DNA from: Mytilus galloprovincialis
Taxonomy: Eukaryota > Mollusca > Bivalvia > Mytilida > Mytilidae
Assembly: GCF_965363235.1 (NCBI RefSeq)
Contig: NC_134844.1
Coordinates: forward strand, 55,114,872 to 55,178,871
Reading direction: 5' to 3'
DNA: 64,000 bases
A model generated the notes under the pieces. The model was not told the DNA's origin. It searched no databases and saw nothing but the letters and a program-made list of their open reading frames with translations. Both the position numbers and the translations under genes were made by a program. Shown in pieces: positions 25,466-38,834 of the stretch; within the stretch, counting starts at the first letter, position 1, and every line of letters starts with the position of its first letter.

Positions 25466-28400
25466 ATTGTCTGTATGTTTATCTATTATTTGTCCAAATC
25501 AAGATATATTTTGTCGTTGCGTTACTCTCAGAAACAAAACTCCGATGGGTTCTATAAAAAAAGTTATACACGCAAACTAAACATTAGTTGTTTATCATTA
25601 TAGCATACGTGTACATGTACAATATATTCGAATTTTCATTTTATAATACAGAAAATCATTAAATAGATTATATAATTTTAAAAAAGTAAATTCTATTCTT
25701 AGTAATGTTTAGATGTATTTATAAAGGAGGGAGTACACTCCAAATTAATTGAAACAAAACAATCCTTATTTATCTAATTTTAGATATAATTAGTTTTCAC
25801 CTGTTTATGCATGCAGGTTGTTTTCTTTTTTCCCGATATGATTATTTAACTTATTGTTGGTTATCATAGAACACACAATCCGACGCCCCTTTGAAGAGAT
25901 GATTTTGATTAGTTTTATGAATGAGGAATTTTTGTTCTGAAGGTCATTATTCATTTGTTATTTAATCAATTTCTAGTATTGCTAAAGTTGAACATGTTTG
26001 ATCCTTAAGTATATCTGTATTGTTTTTGTGTTCTAAGATATATTTTTCTAAAGTTTAAATGCATAATACTTACATGTATCACGTTTATTACAAATGTCTG
26101 TGACTAAATGACATTTTCTATTGGGTAAGTTATATTAATTTTATCGAGAAATAAACTTTTTCTCTCAAATTTTATACAATTCATTTCTTTTATTTCATCT
26201 TATAAATGACTAACGGTAATGAGTTTGTGCGATTCAGATTTGTACTTGTTTAAGTTTTAAAAGTTGTTTTAAGCATATCAAATCAGTTAAGACTAATTTT
26301 GTATTTTGTTTTTGAAAAAGTTGAATAAACACTTTAGATATATGATAAAACATTTCTTTCCTTCTAACATTGTTAGGACATTGTTATTCTCAGTAGCGCA
26401 TTCCTTTTTATAATAAAGTCCGTATAGGGTTAACATGCACAGATGTAACAAGATATCTAAACATTATGTTCCTCCTGAGAAATAGGAAGTTGATAACTAT
26501 TAAGTTGTTATCATCCCGTTTGTTGTGTCGTAGTTTTCCTCTTATATTTGATGCATTTGCCTCAGTTTTAGTTGGTAACCCGGATTTTTTTCTCAATCGA
26601 TATATCAATATCGAAAAGCGGTATTCTTCTGTTGCCTTTCTTTGTTATATTTTCTAGTTTAAAGTCGTCCGTATGTGTAACATTTGAAGATAAGATCGAG
26701 TTATGCAGCAGATGTTCTAGTTACGGTTTTATCCTTAATCTCAAGTTCACTATATAGCTAGTGCATGATATATAAATGTTGCTAAGTATTATATAGGTAA
26801 CAGAACATCATTAATATTCTTGAAAGTGAAATAAAAAAAAAACTTCGAAAGATGCTTTTAGTTTTATCTTTGAGAAGATTCTGTTTCAATTTTGCTTCAT
26901 ATGAGTACATAAGCAGTTGCAGTTGATATATCGATTGTCTGCTTATATAATATCTTTCATTTTTTTCGGTGATTAGAATATGTGTAAATTCTCCCAAAAG
27001 AAGGTTTTACACGTTCTAAAACAAGGCATTTGTAATAACGTTTCTCAATTTTGTAAAAAAAAGCTCTGTTTAATTGAGAATGAGGGATAGTTGTGTAAAT
27101 CATAGAACAAGGAAAGGTAAAAAAAAGATTGTGTTTTCAAATTTCGGAATACATGTTTTAGAATCCACATCTGATTGACACAACTGATAAAATATTCCTC
27201 ATCACAGTATTGCTGAAGGACATCTTTTATCGGGAAAATAAATTGTTGTAAAAACTTCAGAGGGATATTGACAATTTGACAATATAACGTCATTTTAATG
27301 GTGTTTTTTGAAGATAACATTTAGGCATCGAGTATAAATATGGGAGAGTTTTATTGTCCTATTTTATGCATATACCACAGAGAAAAATGTCCTCTATGTG
27401 AATGATGAAGGAGTATATCATGTATATGTAAGTTTCAAGTTTTTAAATGAGACTTTTCTTTTGTTATGAGAGGCTCATCGTTCACGCGCTTTACACGTCA
27501 CCTGGTTAAGTCTTCAGCTAGATAAATAGGTAACCAATAAATGAATGGTTTTACCAGTTTGATAGGAATGTATTTTTGCGATTTTTGACTATCAAATCTC
27601 TAAGTTGTTCAATATTTACAAGGCAATATGTCCAGATATAACAAGACAAGTAGAACTTTATGTATTTGGACGATGCAAAGAAGCAACTTGAAGGTTTAAA
27701 TCCCAGAGTGTAAAGGTCTCGTTTTCCCACTTTTGAGTTGAGAGCTGCAAAAGCTGCTTTAAATCGACTATACAAATGCTGACTTTTTTTAAGAGATATT
27801 GATGTCCCTGAAAATGTCCTTATACATTGAATTTCAAAGCCAACCGTTACACTTCAGAATTATTTCAAATTGTAGACTTTGACACGTTTAAGGACGTAGA
27901 CAATATGAATGGCCATAACAATAGGTTTGGTAAAATTATATGAATAGACATTTGTACATTCATATTTGAGGTAATGAAGTAGTGTTTTCTGCTCAGATTC
28001 TTGTGGAAAATAAATCTTGGTTGATGACAGCCAAAGCCTTGTAAGTGAGTTTTAGTTAATAAAACAACATGTTTGTCATCTTTAACAATAATAACTAAGG
28101 TGATTATAGGCCATAGTTAATAATTTCTGCAATTGTTGGAAACCATCTCTACTCAGAAAATTGTTTTCTATAACGAAAGTTTTTGAGCTTTGATAATGTT
28201 ATTGGAAAATATAATTTCTAATATAAAGACTTCTCAAAGGTTGATAAACATAGGAAAACACACCCTCCGTCGGCATAGTTTGAACACCTTAACTGTGCTT
28301 AGATTAAAGGAGACTACTTTCCAAACGATTACACTTAGTGGAGAGTGATAATGTCTTGCCCTTTAATAAACAATCAAATAATCCTCCTCATGATTAGCAC

Positions 28401-28984
28401 GGCTCGAAATCTGGTGTGAAAGGAGTGAGAGATAGTATTTTGTATTTTTGTCTGAAAATAATAATGCTTATTATTGGACATTTACTGTAATATGATCGTG
28501 CCATTTACGGGAAGTAAGAAAAAAGAATACATACGTGGAGAGTTTTCAGCGGAAGAGGTATTGTGCAAAAAAACCTGATCAAGGCAAGGGTAGGGTGACT
28601 TGGAGGACCACTTTAAAAATTTGAGATGGACAAATATTTTGAAGCGAGTTCACTGAGATATTTTTACATTCATGGTAATAAAAGCAAAACCCGATTATCA
28701 TGATTATCAATAAATGGACGACACCAACATGCAACAATTGTTAAATTATTAAGTTCCAATGGTGGTGATAAAAACATGAAAATTGTTTTATGTTAGAAAT
28801 ACATTAAACTATTTAGATATTACGTACGATTTTTAAATACAGCCGATTGATTATTGCAATCTGATATTTTATTTTGTTTCGAAATAAAAAGTTCTACACA
28901 TGTCTTCGTAAATATTATTAGAAATATCATGTTTACAGTAATGTCGATAAAATAAAATTAACAGATATTTACTTCCACGCGATG
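25466..28984. other. intergenic stretch between divergent FL2 and the central repeats
   Basis: AT-rich with no supported gene. Contains an S6 repeat copy at 26490-26660 (-). Open frames at 26408-27775 are short, overlapping, and without motifs I can trust. Confidence 0.45.
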
Positions 28985-29110
28985 TTTTCAGATAAGGCCA
29001 CACCAATTTAATTTCTTGTTCTACGGATTTTTGGACTCCAAAATTTGGGGCGAGCGAGCGATTTGAAAATTTTAATAAAAAAATATTTAATTTGCAAATT
29101 TTTTAGGCGA
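28985..29110 (-). repeat. interspersed repeat, inverted partner of 31140-31280
   Basis: GGCCACACCAATTTAATTTC, TTCTACGGATTTTT. The reverse complement matches CGTCGAACTAGGAATCAAAT and TTGGTGTGACCTAAGG at 31245-31280 with moderate identity. Confidence 0.55.
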
Positions 29111-29734
29111 AGCTAAAAAAAGTAAAGGCGAGCGATTATAATATTTTTTTGTAAACATAAAATAGTAGGTTTTGACATTATTAAAGCTTGATTTATCACT
29201 TGTACTTTGACATTTCTTTAATTTCTGAAGTATTTTTTCCCTGTTCACTAAGAAATAATTAATTCTGGTCTATGTATGTGTGACTGACAGACAATGAGAC
29301 AATTCTCAATCCAAGTCATAATCAGTTTCGGGGCAACCCCTTAATGTTATAAATATCCCTTTTACAAGTTTTATGAGGGATCAATACAAGTAATAATATA
29401 TTTGTTTGTAAAAAAGGGCTCATATTTTCTCAAAGAAATAATAATATATATCTATCTGGTATTAAATGGTCAAAACATGTCCAAGAATTTTGTAATATTC
29501 CTGAAATTTAACCATGTTAAATTAACACAAGTTTACTTTTATAACAGTTTAATATTGTTCAAAATAAGTGGACCCCTCTTTTAGAAAAAGTTGTTTAAAA
29601 ATATGATGTAACTCTCCTCTTTTTGAGAACAAAATTCTAAGTTTTCAAAGGTTTTGTATAGAAGAACTATAACAAATCCTTGGTATTTTTCTTTTCTTTT
29701 CTACATCAGTAAAATGACCCCTTGTCTGAGGGAG

Positions 29735-29960
29735 AGTTGTTCTAAACCTGATAATAACAAACACAGGTCAAAGTACGGCCTTTTACACAGGGATTTGATA
29801 CAGACCAAACAGCAAGCTATAAAGGACCCCAAAATTATTAGTGTACACAATTCGAACAGGAAAACCAACGATCTAATTTACATATATCCAAACGGGGAAA
29901 TACCTATGAACAACATCAACAAACGATAACTGATGAACGACAGGACAGGTGCATAAACAG
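29735..29960 (+). repeat. interspersed repeat S2, diverged
   Basis: AAAGTACGGCCTTTTACACA, AGCAAGCTATAAAGGACCCC, GAAAACCAACGATCTAATTT. A head fragment (GACAATGAGACAATTCTCAA) lies at about 29290. The open frame 29654-29929 is repeat-derived. Confidence 0.7.
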
Positions 29961-30281
29961 ATGAACATGAAGCGGCTATGGATAGTTTTGTTTCGCTAGC
30001 ATACAATATAATTGCAGTTGAAGGCAAATCTTTCAGAAGTTCTTTGTACTTTATTCTAACAACGAACATTTGTTGATACGGGGAAAATAAGTAAGGGTGA
30101 AAGAAACTAGTATTTCCGCTATTCTGTATCTGTTTCTGTGTAAGGAATTTTCTCCTTCAAAGGAGCACTTCTTTTCAGAATCGGTTTAAAAGTTCACAAT
30201 ATATATTTACAGGACTATATTTACAGGGGTCTTCGGTAAACAAAAAAGGAAAAATCTACGTGGGGTGAATGTTTGCTACAT

Positions 30282-31066
30282 TCAATGGCCCTTTCGTTTG
30301 TTTGACGGTAGAGCTTTCAAAAGTTCATTTCTTTTGGTATGTAACGTATAGCACAGTTTTCTGTTTATATACTCCACTTTGAAGCAGTTGTCCATGCATT
30401 TGCATCTACAGCCACATGCGCATAATAGTCTACTTGGGTCTAAAATAAGCTGTTTATTTATTACTAAGCTGGTTAGGTTAAAGCATTTATCACAGTTTTT
30501 AATGCTACGAAGAAAGCAGTCTAACTCATGCAAGTATGGTATATGAATATTATTCAGAGGTTTACAATCTAGAATAAAATGTTCAATAGTTTCTGAATTT
30601 TCATTGCAGAGAAGACAAGTTGGATCTATTGAGTTCTGGTTAAATGAGGATAGTGGTCAGAGGTGTTGTTTGACAACATATCCAGTCTAATGGTGTTGTA
30701 AACTTTTTCGGCTAGACTGACGTGTACAAAGATATAGTCAATTGTTGATGTTTCATTGCCATTTGAATGAATGAATGTTAATAGAGTTGCTTTAAACAAT
30801 AGCTTCTTAGAACTCATGAAGTCTTCGAGTTCCTTTAACCGTGCTGATTTAATAGATGTTTTCATCAGATCACAGTTCCAGTCTCCACATAGAACAGGTG
30901 TACATGTGTCGGAGTATTTGAGAAATATCTCGTGGAGCTGGTCAAGACATTTATTAAATATTATAGAATTTATAGGAGCACTCCACTTTGGATAAATAGT
31001 TTTCATGCCGAAACAAATATTCTTACAGATATTTACACAGTGTGGTGGGTTGCTTTTATGTTTCAA
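30282..31066 (-). mobile_element. internally deleted LINE: endonuclease piece joined to C-terminal CCHC piece
   Basis: The 5' part on the minus strand (31066-30626) encodes about 146 residues of an APE-type endonuclease of a non-LTR retrotransposon. It has CGDWNCDL, STIDYIFVH, and the catalytic NTSDHYP ending. It is followed at once, in another frame (about 30630-30282), by a typical C-terminal LINE segment: CLLCNENSETIEHFILDC (CCHC pattern) and a basic tail ending KRKGH then TGA. The whole reverse transcriptase between them is missing. It is a relic or a non-autonomous derivative and is not expected to be active alone. The start at 31066 is only the beginning of the open frame; the N-terminal catalytic residues are absent. 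Confidence 0.75.
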
Positions 31067-31139
31067 ATTGTAATATACGGGTAAGCATGGTTAGACTGTG
31101 ATTTTAAAACAAAGATTGATATCTTTTTATAATATTTAC

Positions 31140-31280
31140 AAAAAAAAAAAACCGGTGCGGGAAATGGACATGATTACATTTCCGGATGCAGGAATATAAA
31201 AAAAATATAAAAAATCCGTTTTGAAAAAAATAGGTGCGGTCGGGTCCGTCGAACTAGGAATCAAATTGGTGTGACCTAAG
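31140..31280 (+). repeat. interspersed repeat, inverted partner of 28985-29110
   Basis: Contains GGTGCGGGAAATGGACATGA, GGTGCGGTCGGGTCCGTCGA and AATTGGTGTGACCTAAGG. Homologous to the copy on the other side of the LINE relic. Confidence 0.55.
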
Positions 31281-34200
31281 GTAAAATAAATCCAAAATTT
31301 ATATTTGGAAGCCGTATGAATAAATTGTAAAAATATTGATAACTCAATTTAATGAAATGTACAATAATACTGCATTTGCAGAACAATAATGTTGCCCTTT
31401 TACTTTTATTATCATTTTTATGTTTTGATATTCAAATAACTTGATGGTATTCTATTCAAAGGTACAGCAATTTTACCGAATTTAAAGAAAAACGAATATA
31501 TTATGGTATTAAAACAAATCGCGCTCTTGACGTACACACTTTTAGTTATTGTATCGATGATGAGGTTATTGTAATGTAAAAACAAATTACATAATCCAAA
31601 TGAGATATATTAAACAAACGTGGATTTTTTTTCCATTTCTGTATGAAAATAAAACATCTTGCTTAGTAATATAAGTAACATTAAACGTACGTTCCCTTAT
31701 TTTTTCTCAGACTAATCATAGCATTTTACACGTATTAAAATTGCAAAGACAAGACGTTCTGATCATTTTATATAACATTTTAAACAATTACTCAACTATA
31801 CTTTCAAATATATATGTCTGATTTATTTTATAATTTCATCGTTCAGAGGACAATGCAATCACAAGTTCTTGACGTCAGATTATGCATCCTCCTTCCAAGC
31901 GGGCGTGACTGCATATCAAACATACCATTTGGCAATACGGGCGTCATTTCTATATGTATTTCACTGCTTTGAATCTTTTTTTTTTTTTTATAAAAACAGC
32001 CAAAAGGCCAAATGATTAGATAGACCGTTAATTTCTCGACTGCTACCTACTACTTGAAATTTGATCTAAGACAATATCAGATACAGGTATTCATCAATAA
32101 GACAGGAGCCAAACGAAAACACTGAATGAAAGACAGTCTTTTACAATAAATAGGTGTCGTTTTTATATGTTAAGTAATTAATCTTTCAGAGTCTATGAAG
32201 ATTTTGTATCGAGTAAACAAAATACTCAAATGTCTGCTTTAAAGACCCATGTATATATAAGTGGATAGGTATAAATAAGGTCGGACTTTTTCTTTATTAA
32301 AAATTAGGACTGTGACAATTGAATTCAAAATTGGACGACAGCTGAAAACAGACTCGAAGTAATCAAAATTTGTTTTATGACCCTTTAATCTTAAAGGCAA
32401 TGTTTGCTAAGTATTTAGTGTGATCTAAAAATAAACATAATATCAACCGTAAATTTAAATTGTTTCGACATAGAAGAAACAATATTTCATATAATGAGAA
32501 AAATCGCACCACTGTGTGAATGATATGCTCTATCCTTTTTTAATTTAATCAATATTATTAGTAAATGACATAATAAGTGTAAAATAAGATACCACTTTAT
32601 CATGAAAACATTATACACCAACAACAAGTACAGTACAAAATCAATGTTAGTATCGTAGAAATAAAATCCACCATAGACTAAGATACTGAAAGGAAAATGG
32701 AAGACAAATGGAATTCAACCATTTCTCATCCTTCGACTTTACATGATTTGTACAATTTTACACAAAAATAGCGGAAATCGTCAAACTTGAAATTGACTTA
32801 CATTATTTCACATGAAACAATACATCTGTTAAATAGATTTTAACTTATTGCCAGAAAATTACCTATTGTTCCAATTTCGTCATAATCTCCTAAACAAAAA
32901 ACAAAAAATGAAAATCATTCATTATGTGATCTTTTTAAAATGTACCTCAATTTATCAATGTATCTAATTTTAAAAGATTTTGTAGAAAGTACCCGGCAAC
33001 AGTACAACCGACTGTAATCTGATAACCAAACTAATCCGCTGGAAAACTATGTTAAAATAACTGAAGATCCTTTATTGATGAGAGACAGATGCTAACTATT
33101 GCCGCCTTAATTTACCAATATACCAATCTCATCGAAACAGAAATAAAGATTACTACAGGTACAGTGATTGTTTTGCTAACACAATGTTGTGAAAATTAAG
33201 GAATTTTATGCGACTGTCATACAAGTTAAATGCCTAATCCACTATTTTCTACATAAACCAATGCCAGTTACAAGTCAGGAAAATGACAGTTGTTTTCCAT
33301 TCATTTGTGTGTTTTGCTGCTATTTGTCATTTGATAAGTGATTTTTCGTTTTTGTATTTTCCATGGAGTTCGATATTTTTGTAAATTTACTTTTTGATAT
33401 ATTTATTCCTCTTTGTCATTTATAATTATGATCAATGAAATTGTGTAGCTATTGTAAGCAAACTTTTGAATACTTGTCTTTATAAAACTTTAAACACCAC
33501 TACATCACTGAGTATAACTCAGAAAAAAATTCCCGAACGTTTAAGTTACTTATGGTCTAAGGAGAAGAGTTTAACACTAATTAATAGAACCTCTGGTAGT
33601 GTATCTAAGAGGAATCTGTTGCAGCTTTCAAATGCGCGGGAATTAAAAGATTTTCTCTTGATTTTGGGAGTTCTGAATACGGCATTTTGAAAGAATTTTC
33701 AGTTCTTGGTTTGTTGGATGTCAAGTGGCAAATATTTTTAAAACGAACAATTCAAAATATAAAATGTAAAAATTGTTTTGTTTGCATTATAAATGCAGTA
33801 TTAATTCAACAAATAATATCTTACCAAATCATGAATTATTTTAAATCTTTCTTATTAATTTTACTTATCTAATTGCAAGTTTCGCTGATTAAATTTGCGT
33901 TTTAAACTATGATTCATTTCTAATAAACTATGCATCCAATAATATTTCAATAACTAATTATTATCCAAATGTATTATTATAGTTTGACATTTCGAAATCG
34001 TTTGCATGTTTGCAAAATAGTATATAACAAGCGTTAAATGACGAATAAAAGTGTTTTAATCGCTGTTTGCATACTGTCTGTTGTTTAACTTTAGAAATCT
34101 ATACTTTTTTTGTGAATTATGTTTTTTTTTAAAGGATTTTGATCACATCTTTTAACTGCTACTTTTATAGGATTATTGTTTGAATTCTTTAACCAAGCGA

Positions 34201-34849
34201 CCACATTTTAAGCTACATAATACTCCCTTCTTAGTTAAAGCATGCTATGCTTTCCATTACAAATATCAAATTAGTTAAAAAAGGTACCAGGATTATAATA
34301 TAGTACGTTACACGCGCATTTCGTGTACATAAGACTCATAGATTTAGAATAAAACACTTGTTTGTAAATTCTGTATGCTATCCTTGTGCAGGAATACGAG
34401 TTAAACTTGGATATTGGTGGCATTTTATTAATTTCAAACAATGAACAATTAATTTCAAATAATGAACAATTATTTTCATTATTCGTTGTCTGTTCAAGGT
34501 CTATATACCCGAATCAATTACAAAGAAGTATACAATCGGTGGGCATACTTAGATTTAAGCAGAACATTTTATGACTCACTTAAAAACTTCATTGAATTTA
34601 TAGCTGCAAACTTATCTTGTTTTCATTTTCGACAAAATCGATAGTGTCTATACATGTATATTGATATTTAAGTTGTTTAAAAAATACATAAACCAGCAAA
34701 CTATCTCTTGTTTAATGACACGTCATTTAATGACATCGTTGCGTGATCATTTTATTTTCGTAGAATACGAACTATTTTTAATTTCAAAAGTAACGTTTCA
34801 AAAGATATCACAGAAAGTGCAAATTTCGTAAGAAACAAGCATAAAGAAA
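31281..34849. other. gene-free stretch upstream of FL3
   Basis: AT-rich. An S4 repeat copy runs on the minus strand near 33215-33370. A repeat fragment with ACACGCGCATTTCGTGTACA occurs near 34311-34330. The frames at 33466-33872 and 34386-34644 have no recognisable product. I could not define a TATA box with confidence before the FL3 ATG. Confidence 0.45.
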
Positions 34850-37331
34850 ATGCGACTTTCACTTGTTTTTCTTTTTCTTGTTACTTTTGCGATAACAAAA
34901 GGAGATTATTTTCGACTGTTAGAAAAGCTAGAATCAAAGTTGGATGATAACTCTGAAAAACTGCAAGAAATACTCAGCCGACTTCCAAATGGTATGTATA
35001 TTTGTAAATTCAAATAACAATGCTATTTTGATAGTGCTATCTTTAAATTGGAGATTTACACAAATCCTTACTAGAAAGGGGGGGGAATCAAATACTTACA
35101 GTAAATATCTAAATTTATTGTCAGAATATTTAACATTAAAATTATTTTTTCTGTTTCTTCTATCTCCATTAAAAATCTTGTTTTTCATTAAAAGTTGAAG
35201 CTGTATACTGATGATTATTACTCAAAGATACATAAATATTCCAACATAAAAAAATGAGGAATCGCCGAAACGCCAAAAGGAAAGGAGCCAGACCGAGAGA
35301 GTAACCAATCATGGGTGTCAATACTCTTTGTAAATACAAGTCAGGAATATGTTCGTATGCAAGGTGACCTCAGTGTGACCCATCTCGTAAAAATCCGGTG
35401 ACCACAATACGCATGGATGTCCTTAAAATAAACTATTATCTGAATTTACATGTTAAACACGTGCTCAATTTCCATGCTTTTTTGTTTATTTTTCGTCAAT
35501 TGTTGACAAACAGGTGACAATCGTTAAACTTCGGCTTCAAAACACGAACTTAAATTACCTGCCATATTTTCACAACAACACTGACCGATTGAAAAAAAAA
35601 TTGACGATTATACGAAATTTACACTAGAAAAATGATAAATTCTAGCACAGAAGGCTTAGTTTATGATGTTTGTATGCATTGGTTCAAGAATTGGAAGAAC
35701 ATTACTTTTCACCGGTCTCTCGTTTCTTATGACTTTAATGACTGTGTTTTCCTCGTTTTAACTTTGTTACCCAGATTTTATTCTCTTAATGGCATTATGA
35801 CAATTAAACAGCGGTATACTACTGCTGCTTTTTTGTGTAAATACAGCAACCTTATAATGTTTGATGCTTAGCTTAAGTTGAGATAAATCTGTTTATGCAA
35901 AAAGACAAGTGAAATTACTACACATTGATTTAATGGTTTTGAAAGCTAGATAATCAGCTAATATAAAAATAATATTATAATATTGATCATGTACAAATGT
36001 ATCTCATTCAAGGTAAATCGGGTGTTCAAGTTTTGCAAGAGGTGGCAAAAGGAAAAGCATCTAGACAGAGTTTGCAGTATCTTCATTTTCGATCTGGATA
36101 TGCTAACGACGGAAATTTGAATACGTTTTCTATCACACATACGAATGGTGACCTGTCGCCATACTGGGAGGTGGATCTTGGTCATGATTTTAAAATAAGA
36201 CAGGTTGAAATATTTGTTAGGAAAGATTGTTGCGGTAAGCTAATATTTGAATTGTTATGGCTAATTTCTTTATTATGTCATTGTTAATGAAATTTAAAAT
36301 TTTTCTAAAACAAAAGTCATACATGTTTATGTTGTGCATCAAATACAACGAGGTTTATCCATACATAGTCAAAGTATTTTTTATTGAAAGAGCAATTGTC
36401 GTAAAAGAAAGCATTTAATGCATTCAGAATATTATTGAAATACTATCAACATTATTTATATAGCATGAACATTTTGTTATAAAAGTGAGATCATGTGGTG
36501 TGATTGTAATGGGAAAATGAAGGACTAGAGACTACATGCCCAGAAAATATTAACTTCAGGTCTCTGTTGGCATTCAACATTACGCAAAACTCATACCAGA
36601 GCTTATAATTACAAACATAACACAGTTTCAAACCACAAATCGCACAGTCATTATAGTGTTGGAGTACGCCCACCATGGTGTATTTATTTTTTAAATCGGC
36701 TTTGCTTTCCACAGTCTTAGCTTCTCAGTGTTTTTGTCCTTTGTAAGATATTTTAAATCCTCTAGTTTTATCCGTGCAGTACTGATACAATATTTTGTCC
36801 ATCTAACATGTTAAACCCTACTTTTGTTTTCATAATTTTATAATATACTAATTATTGTTTAACAGGCCATTTTTTAAAATATAGAATCCTTGTTTTTTTT
36901 GGTTTTTTTTAACTTGCACCAAAATGCATGAAGTATGAGTATGATTATTAGTGGAGATGTTTTCTCATTGTTTTTAAGACCCATTAGTGCCCTTGGGCTG
37001 TTTTCTGTTCTGTTGACGGGTTGTTGTCTCTTTGACACATTCCCTATTTGCATTTACTATTGCTACTCTATATTGAATAACATTAATAGCAAAGATTTAT
37101 ATTTCAGGTCACCGTATCCGTCAGTTAAATATAACTGCTGGGTCCTCACATAATCAGATGACGAAGTGTAATTTTTACAAAGGACCAGCTAGGACAGGAG
37201 ACCACCTGGTCTTTGAATGCAGTCCGATAATAAATGGCCGTTACGTCAGGATTCAAAAGATGAATCATGCATCAAACTTAGCTTTACTTGAAGTTAAGGT
37301 GAATGCTGTAGTAGACAGGACGGTTGGATAA
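34850..37331 (+). CDS. FL3: secreted F-type lectin, complete three-exon gene (195 aa)
   Basis: Exons 34850-34991, 36013-36234 and 37108-37331 are joined by two phase-1 GT-AG introns (donors GTATGT and GTAAGC; acceptors TTCAAG and TTTCAG). Exon 1 encodes a signal peptide (MRLSLVFLFLVTFAITKG) and a short helical neck ending LQEILSRLPNG. The lectin domain begins near residue 57 (EVAKGKASRQS) and shows ITHTNGD, SPYWEVDLG, RQVEIFVRKDCCGHRIRQL, YKGPARTGDHLVFEC and ALLEVKVNAV, ending at TAA 37329-37331. It has the canonical F-type sugar-site motif exactly: H90, 26 residues, R117-K-D119-CCGH-R124. It is therefore the best candidate in the cluster for real fucose binding. The neck suggests oligomerisation. 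A mobile element starts within 2-3 bp of the stop codon. Confidence 0.9.
34992..36012 (+). other. FL3 intron 1 (phase 1)
   Basis: Contains an S6 repeat copy on the minus strand (about 35675-35850). The open frame 35632-35871 lies on it. Confidence 0.8.
36235..37107 (+). other. FL3 intron 2 (phase 1)
   Basis: Carries a diverged S1 copy (about 36485-36720, ATGTGGTGTGATTGTAATGG) and an S3 fragment (about 36960-37065, GGGTTGTTGTCTCTTTGACA). Confidence 0.8.
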
Positions 37332-37333
37332 TT

Positions 37334-38529
37334 AGGTCTTTCCACTTTTCTGTGGAAAGACCTATTGTTTTTCTTCTGATTATTTTTTTTTTCTTCCGCC
37401 TAATTTTGTTCTTGCGATAAACATTTGTTTCGCAATATGTCGCTTAGATATTTTGTATATGATATCGAACAGTTTATGCGCTTTTGAAATTTACCCTGCA
37501 TAAACGAATACTTTTCTTTGTAGGAGTTATCTCCCCAAACACTGTTTTCCTTGTTATCACATCTCCTTCGCAACCGTAAAAGATTATGACAAATTTATTT
37601 TACAAAATTGCTCGTTATATCCTTCGCATGATTTGTCCTATTTTGACCGAAGCGATATGACCGCTCCATATGAGAGTTATTTCCCCTTATGCATCTGATA
37701 TAAGTGATATGAATTTCTATCTTATAAATCATAAGTGATAGAGACCTAGGATCTTTTGATTTGAGGTCCTTGGTCCCAAAAAATGAAAATTAGGTCAAGG
37801 TCAAAGGTCAAGGTCATATTCTAATATTTGAATTTGGCTTATTTTCACTTATATCCAAAGACTGTATAAGATATCAACAAATTATTTTTACTAAATTGTT
37901 AGTTGCGACATGTCGTAAGATGTAAATTTTGATTGCAAGCGTACGTTGAATGTAAAAGGGAGTTTTCTCCCCTCTTGTATTTAAAAATACGCGTTTGGTG
38001 ATATAACTCATTAACTAAATATAATTAAGACCTATGGTCTTTTGATTTGAGGTCCTTGGTTTATGACCTTGAAATTGATCTCAAGGTCATAGCTTAATTT
38101 GACGTTTTAGATTTTGACCTTTGCTTTTATTCTATATGTATACATGATAAAGATATACAACTTTTAGAAAAAGGTCTCAAACCATTTAACCTTGAAAAAA
38201 ACCAACCGGAAGTGACTTTTTGTAAACCGGAAGTAGCTATTTTTTGTACTTTATTAATATAAAAGTATATAGAACCAGATATTTTTGGAATCAGTGTCAA
38301 GTAAATATTCAAATATAATCGGAAGTAACATTTTTCAAACCGGAAGTAACAAATTATCTCCCTTATTTAAAAAAAATGTATGGAAACAATATATTTTTGG
38401 AATCAGCTTACTAGGAGCTATCATTTGACGATTGAAATGACATTTTAAACTAAGTTTCACAACTTTTCATATCAAAATACATTGTTTTGATGGAAAGACC
38501 TTCAATTGTTCTCTGAACAATTGGTTTTT
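37334..38529. mobile_element. non-coding interspersed element abutting the FL3 stop codon
   Basis: It begins with a perfect hairpin (AGGTCTTTCCAC, TTTTCT, GTGGAAAGACCT at 37334-37363). It ends with TGGAAAGACC (38491-38500), which repeats the left end in inverse, and a second hairpin, CAATTGTTCTCTGAACAATTG. AATTAG occurs at 37330-37335 and 38530-38535 and may be the target duplication. The interior has repeated short motifs such as TTTTGATTTGAGGTCCTTGG (two copies, about 37757 and 38038) and CCGGAAGT-containing strings. No coding frame is seen. I recall similar sequences as abundant in mussels but cannot name the family. Confidence 0.55.
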
Positions 38530-38834
38530 AATTAGACTTGTTTTGGTTTTTTTTTATTATAAAACGCATTTTCGCAACTTGAAATATATGTGTATCATGT
38601 AATTTTATTTCAGAAATAAATATTTAAATATAGCATTAACACAACCTGAGTATGTTTATTTTAGCTTTAAGTTAGATACTTTATTGTCTGAATTGATTCC
38701 AACTGAACGTACCACAACTCGAAGTAACCTCACATCTTTATAATTACAAGAACAAACATGTTACATTTGTATACATGTTATACTTCAATTCTGACGTGTA
38801 TTAATGCATTGATAGCTCTTTAACTTGCTGTTTG

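Noticed and set aside
27551-27775. Possible retroelement fragment (minus strand, FKPSSCFFASSKYIKFYL)
   Set aside because: The resemblance to a LINE segment was too weak to support without a database search.
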